From: Propioniferax innocua
Lineage (GTDB): Bacteria; Actinomycetota; Actinomycetes; Propionibacteriales; Propionibacteriaceae
Length of the DNA: 64,000 nucleotides
Reading direction: 5' to 3'
NCBI RefSeq assembly: GCF_006716235.1
Contig: NZ_VFOR01000004.1
Span: 30,145 to 94,144 of the forward strand
The notes under the pieces are model-generated. The model was not told the origin of the DNA, searched no databases, and saw nothing but the letters and a program-made list of their open reading frames with translations. Positions 1 through 9,440 of this stretch are shown here, piece after piece. Each line of letters opens with the position of its first letter. Position 1 is the first letter of the stretch. Position numbers and translations under genes: made by a program.

Positions 1-1630
1 AGGAATCCTGCCCCGCGAGGGCATCGGTGTCGCCCTCAACAGCCAAGGTGAGCTCCTTCGCCAGCTGTTTACCGAGCTCGACTCCCCACTGGTCGAACGA
101 GTCGATCCCCCACACCACGCCCTGAACGAAGGTGATGTGCTCGTACAGCGCGATGAGCTGGCCCAACGTGTTCGGAGTGAGCTCGCCGGCGAGGATCGAC
201 GTGGTGGGGCGGTTGCCCTCGAACGTGCGGGCAGCCACCAGCACCTCATCGGTGACGCCCGACTCACGAACCTCCTCCGCGGTGCGTCCGAACGCCAGCG
301 CCCGCGTCTGGGCGAAGAAATTGGCGAGGAACAGCTCGTGCACATCGTGGTCACCGTCGCGGAGCGGATGCGTCGGATTGGCGAAGGCGATGAAATCGGC
401 CGGGACGAGGCGCGTCCCCTGATGGATGAGCTGGTAGAAGGCATGCTGACCGTTGGTTCCGGGCTCGCCCCAGAAGATCTCACCGGTGTCGTACAGCGTC
501 GGCTCACCATCGGCGCGCACCGACTTGCCGTTGGACTCCATCGTGAGCTGCTGCAGGTACGCGGGGAAACGATGCAGATACTGGCTGTAGGGAAGCACGG
601 CATGGGTGTGGGCGCCGAGGAAGTTGGTGTACCAGACGTTGAACAGGCCCATGAGCACCGGGACGTTCTGCTCGAACGGGGCCTGCCGGAAGTGCTGGTC
701 CATGGTGTGGAAGCCGGCCAGGAGCTCACGGAACCGGTCCGCCCCCAGGTAGACGGCCAGCGCGGTTCCGATGGCCGAATCCACCGAATAGCGGCCACCG
801 ACCCAGTCCCAGAAACCGAACGCGTTCTGCGGGTCGATGCCGAACTCCGACACCTTGTCCAACGCCGTCGAGACCGCGACGAAGTGCTTGGCCACCGCGT
901 CACGGGCACCCCCGTCGTGGGGAATGGCGCCCCGTTCGGTGAGCGTGTCGATCAGCCAGGTACGACACAGCCGGGCGTTGGTGAGCGTCTCCAACGTGGT
1001 GAAGGTCTTGGATGCCACGATGAACAGCGTGGTCTCCGGGTCGAGGCCCAAGGTGGCCTCGGCAACGTCGGTGGGATCGATGTTGGAGATGAAACGGCAC
1101 TGCAGCCCGAACTTGCCGTAGTGCTTGAGCGCCTCGTAGATCATGACCGGGCCAAGATCGGAGCCACCGATACCGATGTTGACAACCGTCTCGATGGGAC
1201 GCCCGGTGACGCCACGCCACTCACCGGAGCGAACACGCTCGGCGAACTCGCAGACACGATCGAGCTGCTCGTGGACATCGGCCACGACATCCTGCCCGTC
1301 CACCACGAGCTGGGCGTCACGCGGAAGACGCAGCGCCGTGTGCAGAACCGCGCGGTCCTCGGTGGTGTTGATGCGCTCGCCGGTGAACATCGCCTCGATC
1401 CGGTCCTTCAACCGCACATCATCGGCCAGCTCGAGCAGTGAGCTGAAGACCTTGGGGCTCACGAGGTTCTTGGAGAGATCGACGTGCAGATCTCCAGCGG
1501 TGAACGTGAGCATCTCAGCACGTCGGGGGTCCTTGTCGAACCAGCGTCGCAGATTGGGACGGAAGGTTTCCGAGAGCTCGGTCAGGCGATTCCAGGAGGG
1601 CGTCGTGGTGGCATCAACCGGGGTCTGCAT
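1..1630 (-). CDS. pgi: Glucose-6-phosphate isomerase (3' end off the window)
   Basis: Interconverts glucose-6-phosphate and fructose-6-phosphate in the cytosol (glycolysis/gluconeogenesis). The reverse strand from the ATG at 1630 reads about 543 codons without a stop. They include the sugar-isomerase signature regions [11 protein letters not shown] and [11 protein letters not shown], then [11 protein letters not shown] and the C-terminal [15 protein letters not shown] block. Bacterial Pgi is usually about 550 residues, so only the last few codons are lost at the window edge. The gene is divergent from dgt, with 45 bp between their start codons, so the two promoters must be packed together. 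Identification is firm. Confidence 0.95.
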   Translation of the reverse strand, partial: MQTPVDATTTPSWNRLTELSETFRPNLRRWFDKDPRRAEMLTFTAGDLHVDLSKNLVSPKVFSSLLELADDVRLKDRIEAMFTGERINTTEDRAVLHTALRLPRDAQLVVDGQDVVADVHEQLDRVCEFAERVRSGEWRGVTGRPIETVVNIGIGGSDLGPVMIYEALKHYGKFGLQCRFISNIDPTDVAEATLGLDPETTLFIVASKTFTTLETLTNARLCRTWLIDTLTERGAIPHDGGARDAVAKHFVAVSTALDKVSEFGIDPQNAFGFWDWVGGRYSVDSAIGTALAVYLGADRFRELLAGFHTMDQHFRQAPFEQNVPVLMGLFNVWYTNFLGAHTHAVLPYSQYLHRFPAYLQQLTMESNGKSVRADGEPTLYDTGEIFWGEPGTNGQHAFYQLIHQGTRLVPADFIAFANPTHPLRDGDHDVHELFLANFFAQTRALAFGRTAEEVRESGVTDEVLVAARTFEGNRPTTSILAGELTPNTLGQLIALYEHITFVQGVVWGIDSFDQWGVELGKQLAKELTLAVEGDTDALAGQDS

Positions 1631-1675
1631 ACCGGCAGATTATCGCGGTAGGTTCGTCAGGACGAGGAGGGCTTC

Positions 1676-3250
1676 ATGATGGACAGGCACGATCGCAGAC
1701 CGGCGGCAGACCCAGACCTGGAGAAACGGCGACTGCAACGCGTCCACCTCGAAGACCCCGACGTCTACCGGCCGCTCTCGGTGGGCGTCGAATCCGAGTA
1801 CCGCACCGACCTGGAACGTCTGCGTTTCACCCCATCCTTCGCGCGGCTGGCCGATGTGACCCAGGTGGTGACACCGGGCGCCACCGATGGCGTGGTCCAC
1901 AACCGGCTGACGCACTCGATCAAGGTGACCGTGGTGGCCCGCTCGATCGCCATCGCGCTCCTGCGCAGTTCTCCCCCGGAGCGACTCTCCGCACTCGGCG
2001 GTCTCAACCACGTGGTGTGCCAGGTGGCCGCCATCGCCCACGACCTCGGCCATCCACCCTTCGGGCACCTGGGTGAGCGAACGCTTGATCGCCTGGCCCG
2101 CGACGAGTTCGGGCTCGCCGACGGATTCGAGGGCAACGCTCAGACCTTCCGCATCATCACCGAACTCGAGGTCCACGACATCGGAACCGATGGCCTCAAC
2201 CTGACGGCGGCATCACGGGCCGGCGTCCTGAAGTATCCGTGGGGGCGCTTCGCCGTGCCCGATCCCCATCCCACGACCTGGGAGGAACGCCCACGTGGCG
2301 CCGGGCGAGGCATCGATGGGCCGGGTGCGGGCAAGTTCAACGCCTACGTGCCCGACCTGGGCGAAATGGTTTCGGTGATCGACCTGTTGGGGTTGGAACC
2401 GGGGCGCCAGACCCTCGAGTGCGCCGTGATGGACCTGGCAGACGACATCGCCTACTCCCTGCACGACCTCGAAGACTTCCACCGCTCGGGTGTACTGCAG
2501 TACTCACCCATCGCCAACGAGTTCCGATCCTGGCTGCGCGACCGGGCGTCACTGCACCTCATGGCCTCCGATGAACTCGGGCGCCTCGGCCAGATCCCCG
2601 GCGGCAGCCTGGAACGACTGCGACGCCGGGCCGAGGCGAAGGACCGATGGGTCTATGACGAGGAGCTGTTCGCTGAGGCGGTCCGCATCATCGGTGCCGA
2701 CTTCATCGACGATGTGCTGGCCCGCCCCTATGACGGATCGATGGATTCGGACCGCTCCATCTCAGCCTTCGTCGGACGATGGCTCGATGAACTGGTGGCG
2801 TCAGCCAGACTGAACGAACATGGTGGAGCGCGCGCTCCACTGGTGACCGTGGCACCACTGGCGTGGCACCAGATCCTGGTGTTGAAGTTCATCCACCAGC
2901 AGTTCGTGCTCGAACGTCCCGATCTCGCCATGGTGCAGCGAGGTCAGGCCAGCGTCCTCAAACATCTGGTGCACATGCTCGACGAATGGCTCTCGGACCG
3001 TCTCGATGGTCGACGCGCTCCCCAGCGTCTGTTGGATCTGGTCGAGGTGGCCGAGCAGGGCTACCGACGCGTCCGCGATGAGGAACCCTGGTTGCTCGGC
3101 AATGTCGACACCACCGCCGTGGCGCGCATGGCACGAGGCCGCGGAATCATCGACTACGTCGCCAGCCTCAGCGACTCGCAGGCCTACGCATATTCGACGC
3201 GGCTCGGCACCACCGGAAGTGGTGTGCTGTGGGCCAGTGGGGCGTTGTGA
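1676..3250 (+). CDS. dgt: Deoxyguanosinetriphosphate triphosphohydrolase-like protein
   Basis: HD-domain nucleotide triphosphohydrolase of 524 residues, predicted to hydrolyse dGTP (or other dNTPs) to deoxynucleoside and tripolyphosphate. Metal-binding residues are visible: His80 in NRLTHS, His122-Asp123 in AHDLGHPPFGH, and a later Asp in DLADDIAYSLHD. The E-G-N-A-Q-T-F element typical of bacterial Dgt follows at about residue 145. A GAGGAGG ribosome site at 1663-1669 sits just before the tandem ATGATG, so the start is at 1676 or 1679. The length fits the longer actinobacterial members. It is followed by about 330 bp without a convincing complete gene. Confidence 0.9.
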   Translation: MMDRHDRRPAADPDLEKRRLQRVHLEDPDVYRPLSVGVESEYRTDLERLRFTPSFARLADVTQVVTPGATDGVVHNRLTHSIKVTVVARSIAIALLRSSPPERLSALGGLNHVVCQVAAIAHDLGHPPFGHLGERTLDRLARDEFGLADGFEGNAQTFRIITELEVHDIGTDGLNLTAASRAGVLKYPWGRFAVPDPHPTTWEERPRGAGRGIDGPGAGKFNAYVPDLGEMVSVIDLLGLEPGRQTLECAVMDLADDIAYSLHDLEDFHRSGVLQYSPIANEFRSWLRDRASLHLMASDELGRLGQIPGGSLERLRRRAEAKDRWVYDEELFAEAVRIIGADFIDDVLARPYDGSMDSDRSISAFVGRWLDELVASARLNEHGGARAPLVTVAPLAWHQILVLKFIHQQFVLERPDLAMVQRGQASVLKHLVHMLDEWLSDRLDGRRAPQRLLDLVEVAEQGYRRVRDEEPWLLGNVDTTAVARMARGRGIIDYVASLSDSQAYAYSTRLGTTGSGVLWASGAL

Positions 3251-3278
3251 ACCGTCCCAAGAGGTGACCGCGGCTGAG

Positions 3279-3540
3279 TTACCGCTGCCCGAACGATCCC
3301 GGATCCACCGGCCACTCGGAACGCGGCAGATTGCGTTCGATCACCAGAAGATAGGACTCGGTCACCAGGTCGGCCACGATCTGGGCATCCAGCGTGCTCA
3401 CCGTTCCTTTGGTTTCAGTGGAAGCAAGCGCACCGATGTCGGTGCACAGACACCCACCGTATTCACCCTTCCCCTGAACCAGAACACTGACCGCATGCGT
3501 CAGGCCCCACGTTCTGGTTGGAACATGGGGCCTGATGATG
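3279..3540 (-). pseudogene. Possible decayed fragment resembling a MmcQ/YjbR C-terminus
   Basis: The 329 bp between dgt and the next gene hold no complete gene. On the minus strand a frame is open from about 3540 to a TAA at 3279-3281, and its last part (DLVTESYLLVIERNLPRSEW) looks like the C-terminal helix of MmcQ/YjbR-like proteins. No ATG or good start precedes it. The only in-frame GTG (3401) would leave 40 residues. I read it as a remnant or chance frame, not a working gene. The family link is pattern recognition only. Confidence 0.25.
3501..3534. terminator. Hairpin downstream of the SH3 peptidase gene
   Basis: CAGGCCCCACGTTC pairs with GAACATGGGGCCTG (14-bp arms, one wobble, 6-nt loop). 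It lies about 45 bp past the stop of the minus-strand SH3 peptidase gene. There is no clear U-run, so it may be a stem-type terminator. Confidence 0.5.
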
Positions 3541-3579
3541 TCTCACGGCCGGATCGGCGCGGGCGCTCCCGCGGGAACG

Positions 3580-4650
3580 TCAGCCGACCGAAACGTGTAC
3601 GTGGTCGTAGTGGTTGGCCGTGGCGCTGCCACGATCGGACATGCCGCGCCAGCCCTCACCGGAGCGCTGCGTGGTCCAGATCTTCTGGGCGTAGATCACC
3701 TCGGTGACACCCAGCGACGACGCGTTGTTGCGGAGGTAATTGGCAACCTCCCAGCCCACACTGGAGTCGCTAATCATGAAGTCGACGGCCTGACCCGAGC
3801 CGTGCTTGCCCGAATCGCCGGGGCGCACCCCACCGTATGCGCTGATCGATCCGCCCCACTGCGCGCAGACATCGTTCAAGACGGCCTGGGCCGCGCTGGT
3901 GAGACCCGATTTGGTGGGGCAGTTCGAGGAACCGTTACGGCTGGACGACCCACCAGAGCCGTTCGACCCGCTGGAGCCCTCGTCACTGCCCGAATCGCTG
4001 GAACCGGACGAGCCGCTGCCCGAATCGTCGGAGTCATCCGAGTCGGACTCCGTCGTGGGCTTCGAATCGCTCAGGTACTCGGCGGAGACCCAGCCGGCCT
4101 CGCCGTCGACAAGCACCTGCTGCCAGCCGTCGTCGGTGTCCTCGGCGATGTCAACCGCATCACCCTGGGCGATGCTGCCGATCTTCTCCGACTCCGCCGA
4201 CGCCTTGGACCGCACGTTGAGTGTCTCGGTGGCATACATCGTGCCGGTCTTCTCGACCTTCTTCTCCACGAACCCGCTGATGGCCTTGGGCGCTGCGGGC
4301 TTGAGGTCGCCACGCGGCGAGTTTCGGCTCGCGTCCTTCTTCTCCGGACGCTCGATCTCCTCCGCAGTGGGGGTCGGAGTGGGGGTCTCGACGATGGGAG
4401 CCGGGACGGCCTCGGTCGCGCTGACGTCATCGTTGCCGGGCAGGGCGAAAGCCGCCGCAGCCCCGATCACGATCATGGCAGCAGCCGGAACGGCCACCAG
4501 CAGACGTCGGTTCCGCAGCGAACGCGAGCCCCCCTCGGGAACCCATGCGCTGGCACCTGCGGCGCCCTCCGAGAGCGGCATCATGCGGCGGTGTTCGGTG
4601 GCGTCCGCACCCTTGTCGGGGGCGAAGCCCTCCATTGCTCGTCGCGTCAC
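3580..4650 (-). CDS. Membrane-anchored SH3-domain protein with M15-like zinc peptidase domain
   Basis: Predicted wall-active enzyme of 356 residues. After a short charged N-terminus there is one hydrophobic segment (LLVAVPAAAMIVIGAAAAFA), then a Pro/Thr-rich linker and a bacterial SH3 domain (core ETLNVRSKAS to GEAGWVSAEYL). A long Ser/Gly/Asp-rich linker leads to a C-terminal domain with GKHGSGQAVDFM and YDHVHVSV. These supply the His, Asp and His expected of an LAS/M15-type zinc site (D-Ala-D-Ala carboxypeptidase fold). The GTG at 4650 is preceded by GGGA, and an ATG at 4635 is possible. An upstream ATG (4758) would run through a perfect inverted repeat and is unlikely. Target bond unknown; probably peptidoglycan. 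Confidence 0.75.
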   Translation of the reverse strand: MTRRAMEGFAPDKGADATEHRRMMPLSEGAAGASAWVPEGGSRSLRNRRLLVAVPAAAMIVIGAAAAFALPGNDDVSATEAVPAPIVETPTPTPTAEEIERPEKKDASRNSPRGDLKPAAPKAISGFVEKKVEKTGTMYATETLNVRSKASAESEKIGSIAQGDAVDIAEDTDDGWQQVLVDGEAGWVSAEYLSDSKPTTESDSDDSDDSGSGSSGSSDSGSDEGSSGSNGSGGSSSRNGSSNCPTKSGLTSAAQAVLNDVCAQWGGSISAYGGVRPGDSGKHGSGQAVDFMISDSSVGWEVANYLRNNASSLGVTEVIYAQKIWTTQRSGEGWRGMSDRGSATANHYDHVHVSVG

Positions 4651-4673
4651 GCTAGTCCCATCAGTCGATATCA

Positions 4674-4707
4674 ATTCGTTACCAAACGCTGAGTGTAGGT
4701 AACGAAT
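4674..4707. promoter_or_regulatory. Perfect 10-bp inverted repeat, candidate operator
   Basis: ATTCGTTACC and GGTAACGAAT are exact reverse complements separated by 14 nt. They lie 24 bp upstream of the wall-peptidase start, in the divergent space shared with the aldehyde dehydrogenase gene. GTAAC-type half-sites are known for the actinobacterial wall-stress regulator MtrA, but MtrA sites are usually direct repeats. The regulator is therefore unassigned. Confidence 0.45.
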
Positions 4708-4833
4708 CGGGAAAATCACAATCACCACGAGTGAACGTTGCAGACAGCAGAACATCACCGCACGTGGCCCTGAGACGAGTCACCCGGACGGCCCCCGGAA
4801 ATCACGCCACAGATGCCCCTTACTCTGGACGTC

Positions 4834-6255
4834 ATGGTCAGCAGCGTTGTTCCACCAGCCTCCGAGGCAAGCCGTTTCCGTCCTCTCGTCGAACGCCTGC
4901 GCACCGGGTTCGCCACAGGTTTGACGCGCGATCTCGACTGGCGTCGCGATCAACTCAACGCGCTTCACCAGATGCTCATCGAGCACGAGGCAGATCTGGC
5001 CGGAGCACTGGCGGCCGACCTGGGCAAAAGCCCCTCGGAAGCCCGCATGACGGAGCTCAGCATCACCACCGCCGAGATCGAGCACCTCGCAGAGAACCTC
5101 GAGGTCTGGTTCACGCCGCGACGCGTCTCCACCCCCCTGTTCGCCAAGCCCGCGACCGCCGAGGTGATCCGCGAACCATTGGGGCTGGTACTGGTGATCT
5201 CCCCATGGAACTACCCGGTGCAGCTCACCCTCGCTCCACTCGCCGGCGCCATCGCCGCCGGCAACGCCGTGATCGTCAAACCCAGCGAGATCTCCACCCA
5301 CACCGAGGAGGTCCTCACCGAGCTTCTCCCGCAATACCTCGACCCCCAGGTGTTCGGCCTCGTCACCGGTGGCCCCGACGAGACCGGCGAGCTGTTGCGT
5401 GAGCGCTTCGACCACATCTTCTTCACCGGCAACCCGGCGGTCGGACGCGTCGTCATGCGTGCCGCAGCAGAACACCTCACCCCAGTGACGCTCGAGCTCG
5501 GCGGCAAATCACCCGCCTTCGTCGACGCCACCTGCGACCTCACCGTCGCGGCCCGGCGTATCGCCTGGGGTAAGTTCCTCAACGCCGGACAGACCTGCGT
5601 CGCCCCCGACCACGTGCTCGTCACGCCCGAGGCACGCGACCAGCTGGTCGAGAACCTTGGCAAGGCGATCACCGAGTTCTACGGCAAGGACCCCTCCCGC
5701 AGCGGCGATTTCGGACGCATCATCACCCAACGTCACTTCGACCGCATCGCGGGAATGCTCGATCAGGGCACCATCGTCCACGGCGGCCACACCGATCGTG
5801 ACGACCGTTACATCGCGCCCACCGTCATCACCGACCCGGACCCGGACAGCGCGTTGATGACCGAGGAGATCTTCGGCCCGATACTCCCGGTCGTCACCGT
5901 CGCCGACACCGAGGCGGCCCTTGCCCACATCAATGAACGCGAAAAGCCGCTGGCGCTCTACGTGTTCAGCGATGACTCCGAAACATGTGCGGCATTCCGC
6001 GAACGCACCAGCTCCGGCGGCCTGACCTACGGGATCCCAGTGCTGCACCTGTCGGTGCCCGACCTCCCGTTCGGGGGCGTCGGCAACTCCGGCATGGGCA
6101 GTTACCACGGGGAGGCATCGATCCGGACCTTCTCGCATGAACGCTCCGTGATGCGCAAGCCCGCACAGCCCGATTCGATGGCGGCGGTCTACCCGCCGGT
6201 GCGGAAGGTCAAGCAGGGGCTGCTGAAGATACTGCAGCCCATGCGCAAGAAGTGA
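4834..6255 (+). CDS. NAD(P)-dependent aldehyde dehydrogenase (ALDH3-like)
   Basis: Oxidises an aldehyde to the acid. The protein is 473 residues from the ATG at 4834; an upstream ATG at 4813 adds seven residues. Family landmarks in order: VISPWNYPVQL (about 121), the FFTGNPAVGR cofactor-binding turn (about 197), ELGGKSP with general-base Glu221, NAGQTC with catalytic Cys255, and EEIFGPILPVV. The length and the short C-terminus match the class 3 / YwdH-type group that acts on medium or long-chain aldehydes. Nothing around it fixes a substrate. The next gene (convergent) ends only 13 bp away. Confidence 0.88.
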   Translation: MVSSVVPPASEASRFRPLVERLRTGFATGLTRDLDWRRDQLNALHQMLIEHEADLAGALAADLGKSPSEARMTELSITTAEIEHLAENLEVWFTPRRVSTPLFAKPATAEVIREPLGLVLVISPWNYPVQLTLAPLAGAIAAGNAVIVKPSEISTHTEEVLTELLPQYLDPQVFGLVTGGPDETGELLRERFDHIFFTGNPAVGRVVMRAAAEHLTPVTLELGGKSPAFVDATCDLTVAARRIAWGKFLNAGQTCVAPDHVLVTPEARDQLVENLGKAITEFYGKDPSRSGDFGRIITQRHFDRIAGMLDQGTIVHGGHTDRDDRYIAPTVITDPDPDSALMTEEIFGPILPVVTVADTEAALAHINEREKPLALYVFSDDSETCAAFRERTSSGGLTYGIPVLHLSVPDLPFGGVGNSGMGSYHGEASIRTFSHERSVMRKPAQPDSMAAVYPPVRKVKQGLLKILQPMRKK

Positions 6256-6268
6256 GTGACGCGGCTCC

Positions 6269-7573
6269 TCAGCGCCCCAGCACCCGGTCGAGGTAGGCGT
6301 TGGCGAACACCCGGCGGGGGTCGAGGCTGTCCCGGAGAACGAGGAAATCCTCGAACTTCGGGTACGCGGCGGCCAGGTCGCGATGCGCCATGCCGTGCAT
6401 CTTCCCCCAGTGGGGACGCCCACCGTGCTCGCGGAAGATCTCCTCGCACGCGTTGAAATAGGCCTCGTTCGGCTCGCGGTGGTAGCGGTGGACCGCCACG
6501 TAGGCGGTGTCGCGACGGTACGCGGTGGACATCCACACATCGTCGGCGGCCGCAGCCCGACACTCGATCGGAAAGCTGATCCGCCAGTCCCGACGCGTCA
6601 CGAGATCATCGATCTCCCTCACCACAGCCGGTAGGGAATCCACCGGGATGGCGAACTCGGTCTCGGTGAACCGCACATCCCGAGTGGTGGTGTAGACGTT
6701 CGTGGAGAGATCCACGTGGGTACGGCGCCCGGTCAGACGTGTCGCCACACGGTTCACCGCGGGAATCGCGGTCGGCAGCACCTGCCCCATCCGACAGGTG
6801 AGCTCGAACAGCCGATTCGAGACCACATCATCGTCGAGCCGTCGACGCCATCTCGGCAACGGACGCAACTCAGCGTCACCGGGGAGACGCCGCTGAGTCT
6901 TGGTCAACGCCACATCGGTGTGAGGAAACCAGTAGAACTCGAAGTGGTCATGTTCGGTGATCCGTTCGCGCCACTCCTCCAGCACGGTCTCCAGGGACTC
7001 TGCTGCTTCCACGTCCTCGAGTGCGAACATGTCCACGCACTGGAGCGTGACCTCGGTGACCACACCCAGCGCGCCCAGGCTGATCACATGCCCGGCAACA
7101 TCATCACCTTCGACCCGGTGCACGTTTCCAGAACCGTCGACGAGCGTCAGGCCACGGACCTGCGTCGCGATCCCGCCGAACCGCAGACCAGTGCCATGGG
7201 TTCCGGTGGAGATCGCCCCCGCGATCGACTGGGCATCGATGTCTCCGAGATTCTCCATCGCGAGCCCGTGGGGGCGCAGGAGCCCGGGCATCTGATTCAG
7301 TCGCGTGTCCGCACGCACAGTGACGAGCCGGGCAGCCCGGTCGACGTCGACGATCCCGCGCAGGGCGCTGAGGTCGAGCTGGATCCCCGGCGCCGCAGCG
7401 ATGTCGGTGAAACTGTGCCCGGCGCCCACGGCCTTGACCGACAACCCCGCGTCCGCCGCGTCACGGATGACTGCGGCCACACCGTCGGTGGAGGTCGGTC
7501 GCTCGACGCGCACCGGAGTCACCGCACAGGTGCCTGCCCAGTTCCGCCAAGGTTTCCGCTTCATTGCGGTCAT
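6269..7573 (-). CDS. FAD-linked aldonolactone oxidase (D-arabinono-1,4-lactone oxidase family)
   Basis: Cytosolic FAD enzyme of 434 residues in the L-gulono/D-arabinono-lactone oxidase family, which oxidises sugar lactones or sugar alcohols. The N-terminal FAD-binding domain shows VKAVGAGHSF, QSIAGAISTGTHGTG and LGALGVVTEV. The C-terminal aldonolactone-oxidase domain carries HWGKMH and ends in LDPRRVFANAYLDRVLG. The His that bonds FAD covalently in some members may be the one in GAGHSF. Start at 7573 (ATG), with a second ATG at 7564. It lies 33 bp downstream of the PLP-enzyme gene on the same strand, a pairing I recall from other actinobacteria. The true substrate is unknown. Confidence 0.85.
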   Translation of the reverse strand: MTAMKRKPWRNWAGTCAVTPVRVERPTSTDGVAAVIRDAADAGLSVKAVGAGHSFTDIAAAPGIQLDLSALRGIVDVDRAARLVTVRADTRLNQMPGLLRPHGLAMENLGDIDAQSIAGAISTGTHGTGLRFGGIATQVRGLTLVDGSGNVHRVEGDDVAGHVISLGALGVVTEVTLQCVDMFALEDVEAAESLETVLEEWRERITEHDHFEFYWFPHTDVALTKTQRRLPGDAELRPLPRWRRRLDDDVVSNRLFELTCRMGQVLPTAIPAVNRVATRLTGRRTHVDLSTNVYTTTRDVRFTETEFAIPVDSLPAVVREIDDLVTRRDWRISFPIECRAAAADDVWMSTAYRRDTAYVAVHRYHREPNEAYFNACEEIFREHGGRPHWGKMHGMAHRDLAAAYPKFEDFLVLRDSLDPRRVFANAYLDRVLGR

Positions 7574-7606
7574 GCTGTTCTCCTCGATTATGGGTCGTGG
7601 AACGAG

Positions 7607-8845
7607 TCAGAGGAAGGCGTGCCCTTCCCCCCGGTAGGTCGGAAGTTCGGCGATGACAGCAACCGACTCGGCGTCCACCACGGTCAGGTGGTTCACACGT
7701 TCGGCCAACTCACCGGCCTTGGCGTGACGCAGCCAGACGCGATCCCCCACACGCAGATCCTCGGCCCCGGTGAGAGGCGTCTGCACCTCGCCGGCCATCT
7801 CCTCATCCACGTATCCCAACCCGGGAGGCCACGTCAGCACCGGTAGCCGTGACGACGAGGGCGGCCCCGAAGCGATCCATCCACCGCCGAGAAGCGTCGC
7901 CATGTCCGGCGTGGGCTTGCGTACGACGTCAAGCGCGAAAGCGGCCGCCGGTGCCGGGAGGAAGGCACGGTAGTGATCGAAAAGACCGGGCCCGAACAGT
8001 CCAGAGCCAGCGGCGATCTCGGTCACCGACTCATCCTGCGCAGTCGACTCGATCGAACCGGTCCCGCCACCGTTGACGAATTCGAGCTCGGCGATCTCCC
8101 TGACCTGGGCGACCGCCTCGCCCCGAATCTCGGCAACCTGCGGCCGGGATCGCGATTGGAGGACCTGGATCGCACGTGTCCTCGCCTGTTCGATGAACGA
8201 CCCCGACGGCACGTCACCGACGCCCGCGAGCTGCGCCTCATAGGCCATGAGCCCCACGAGCCGGAATCCCTGCCGGGCTGCAACCTTCTCGGCCAGTTCC
8301 CGTGCGTCCTGGGCCGCCCGCACCGGTGAGCGATACACCCCGACCCGCATTCCGGGCAGGTTGTATGAAACATCGACCTCGAGAGCCACCCGCAGTTCCG
8401 GGCGACGGGCGGCGGGCAGGACGGCGTCGATGAGATCGAGTTGTTCCACCGCGTCGACCATCAACGTGATCGCGGATGCGCGTCGTTCATCCGCGCAGAG
8501 CCTCGAGATCGCAGCGGCATCCGCAGTGGGATAGCCGACGACGACATCGTCGACACCGTGGTCGGCCAACCAATTGGCCTCCGCGAGTGTGAAGGCGAGA
8601 ACGCCCGCGAAGCCGTCACGCCGAAGGAGCGACTCGACCAGTCCACGAACGCGGATGGACTTCGACGCGACCCGAATCGGGAGGGAACCGGTCATTCCGG
8701 CGTCGCTGCGAGCATCCGCGACGCGGCGTACGAGCTCACCGCGGTTGTGGGCCCAGGCGCCGGCTTCCACCACGGCGCAGGGCGCAGGACGATCCGCGGT
8801 TGCTGCTGTGAGTGCTTCCCAATACTTCTTCGGATCGGTCCACAT
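7607..8845 (-). CDS. PLP-dependent D-threonine aldolase / D-serine dehydratase-like protein
   Basis: Fold-type III PLP enzyme (alanine-racemase N-terminal barrel) of 412 residues, from an ATG at 8845 (MWTDPKKYW). The PLP lysine is probably in PIRVASKSIR (about residue 77). The barrel continues through EVDVSYNLPGMRVG and FVNGGGTGSIE, and a C-terminal beta domain with a metal-site look ends in GEGHAF. Known relatives cleave D-threonine or dehydrate D-serine. The adjoining lactone-oxidase gene suggests a shared pathway that has not been defined. Reading upstream of 8845 gives no conserved sequence and runs into the tspO region. Confidence 0.8.
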   Translation of the reverse strand: MWTDPKKYWEALTAATADRPAPCAVVEAGAWAHNRGELVRRVADARSDAGMTGSLPIRVASKSIRVRGLVESLLRRDGFAGVLAFTLAEANWLADHGVDDVVVGYPTADAAAISRLCADERRASAITLMVDAVEQLDLIDAVLPAARRPELRVALEVDVSYNLPGMRVGVYRSPVRAAQDARELAEKVAARQGFRLVGLMAYEAQLAGVGDVPSGSFIEQARTRAIQVLQSRSRPQVAEIRGEAVAQVREIAELEFVNGGGTGSIESTAQDESVTEIAAGSGLFGPGLFDHYRAFLPAPAAAFALDVVRKPTPDMATLLGGGWIASGPPSSSRLPVLTWPPGLGYVDEEMAGEVQTPLTGAEDLRVGDRVWLRHAKAGELAERVNHLTVVDAESVAVIAELPTYRGEGHAFL

Positions 8846-8910
8846 GCCGCAAGCATAGGGCCCCGAACCCATCTGTGGGGAAGCCGGGACATGTCGGAAC
8901 GTCCCGGGGA

Positions 8911-9384
8911 TCAACCGTTGCGGCGGGCGATGCTCCACGTCAGAGCAGTGGCGAACGCGCACCACAACGCGTAAGGCGCCAGCCTGCGTCCGAGCCCCCT
9001 TCGTACTCCACCAGCCCGTCGTGCCAGATCCGCGCTGGACACGGCGAGGGATGCCGCCACCAGAACTCCCAGGTTCAGCAGTCGGCGGTCGAAGAAGACC
9101 CAGCACCATCCGGCGTTCAGACCGAGATTGATCACCAGCGCGCGCATCAGCGCGGCTCGCTCCTGGGGCGTCATATGGTCCATGGCCTCAGCGGTGGTCC
9201 ATGCGATGTCGAGGTAGAGCGTCGTCCATGCCACTGGAAAAGCCCACCCGGGTGGCTGCCATGCAGGCTTGTCGAGTGATTCGTACCAGCGTGAGCCGAC
9301 ACTTCTGGATGTCGCCGCAGAACCCGCCACGGCGCAGGCGGCCGTCGCGATACCGGTCAGGGCCAGATGCTTGAACGAAGCCAT
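8911..9384 (-). CDS. tspO: TspO/MBR family tryptophan-rich membrane protein
   Basis: Five-helix membrane protein of 157 residues related to the mitochondrial benzodiazepine receptor, which binds porphyrins and other hydrophobic ligands. The diagnostic segment WYESLDKPAWQPPGWAFPVA is present at about residue 33. It is followed by LNAGWCWVFF and a last helix APYALWCAFATALTWSIA. Size and helix spacing match the family. The role in bacteria is usually tetrapyrrole handling or stress control; nothing local narrows it. It sits between nadE and the PLP-enzyme gene, all on the minus strand. Confidence 0.9.
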   Translation of the reverse strand: MASFKHLALTGIATAACAVAGSAATSRSVGSRWYESLDKPAWQPPGWAFPVAWTTLYLDIAWTTAEAMDHMTPQERAALMRALVINLGLNAGWCWVFFDRRLLNLGVLVAASLAVSSADLARRAGGVRRGLGRRLAPYALWCAFATALTWSIARRNG

Positions 9385-9440
9385 GCATCGAGCCTAACCA
9401 CGACGGCGACATTCGGATGGGCGGGGCTCCTCCACGCCGG

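Noticed and set aside
137..1441. Long forward reading frame across pgi
   Set aside because: It is antisense to the clearly coding pgi frame; codon pattern and motifs belong to the minus strand.
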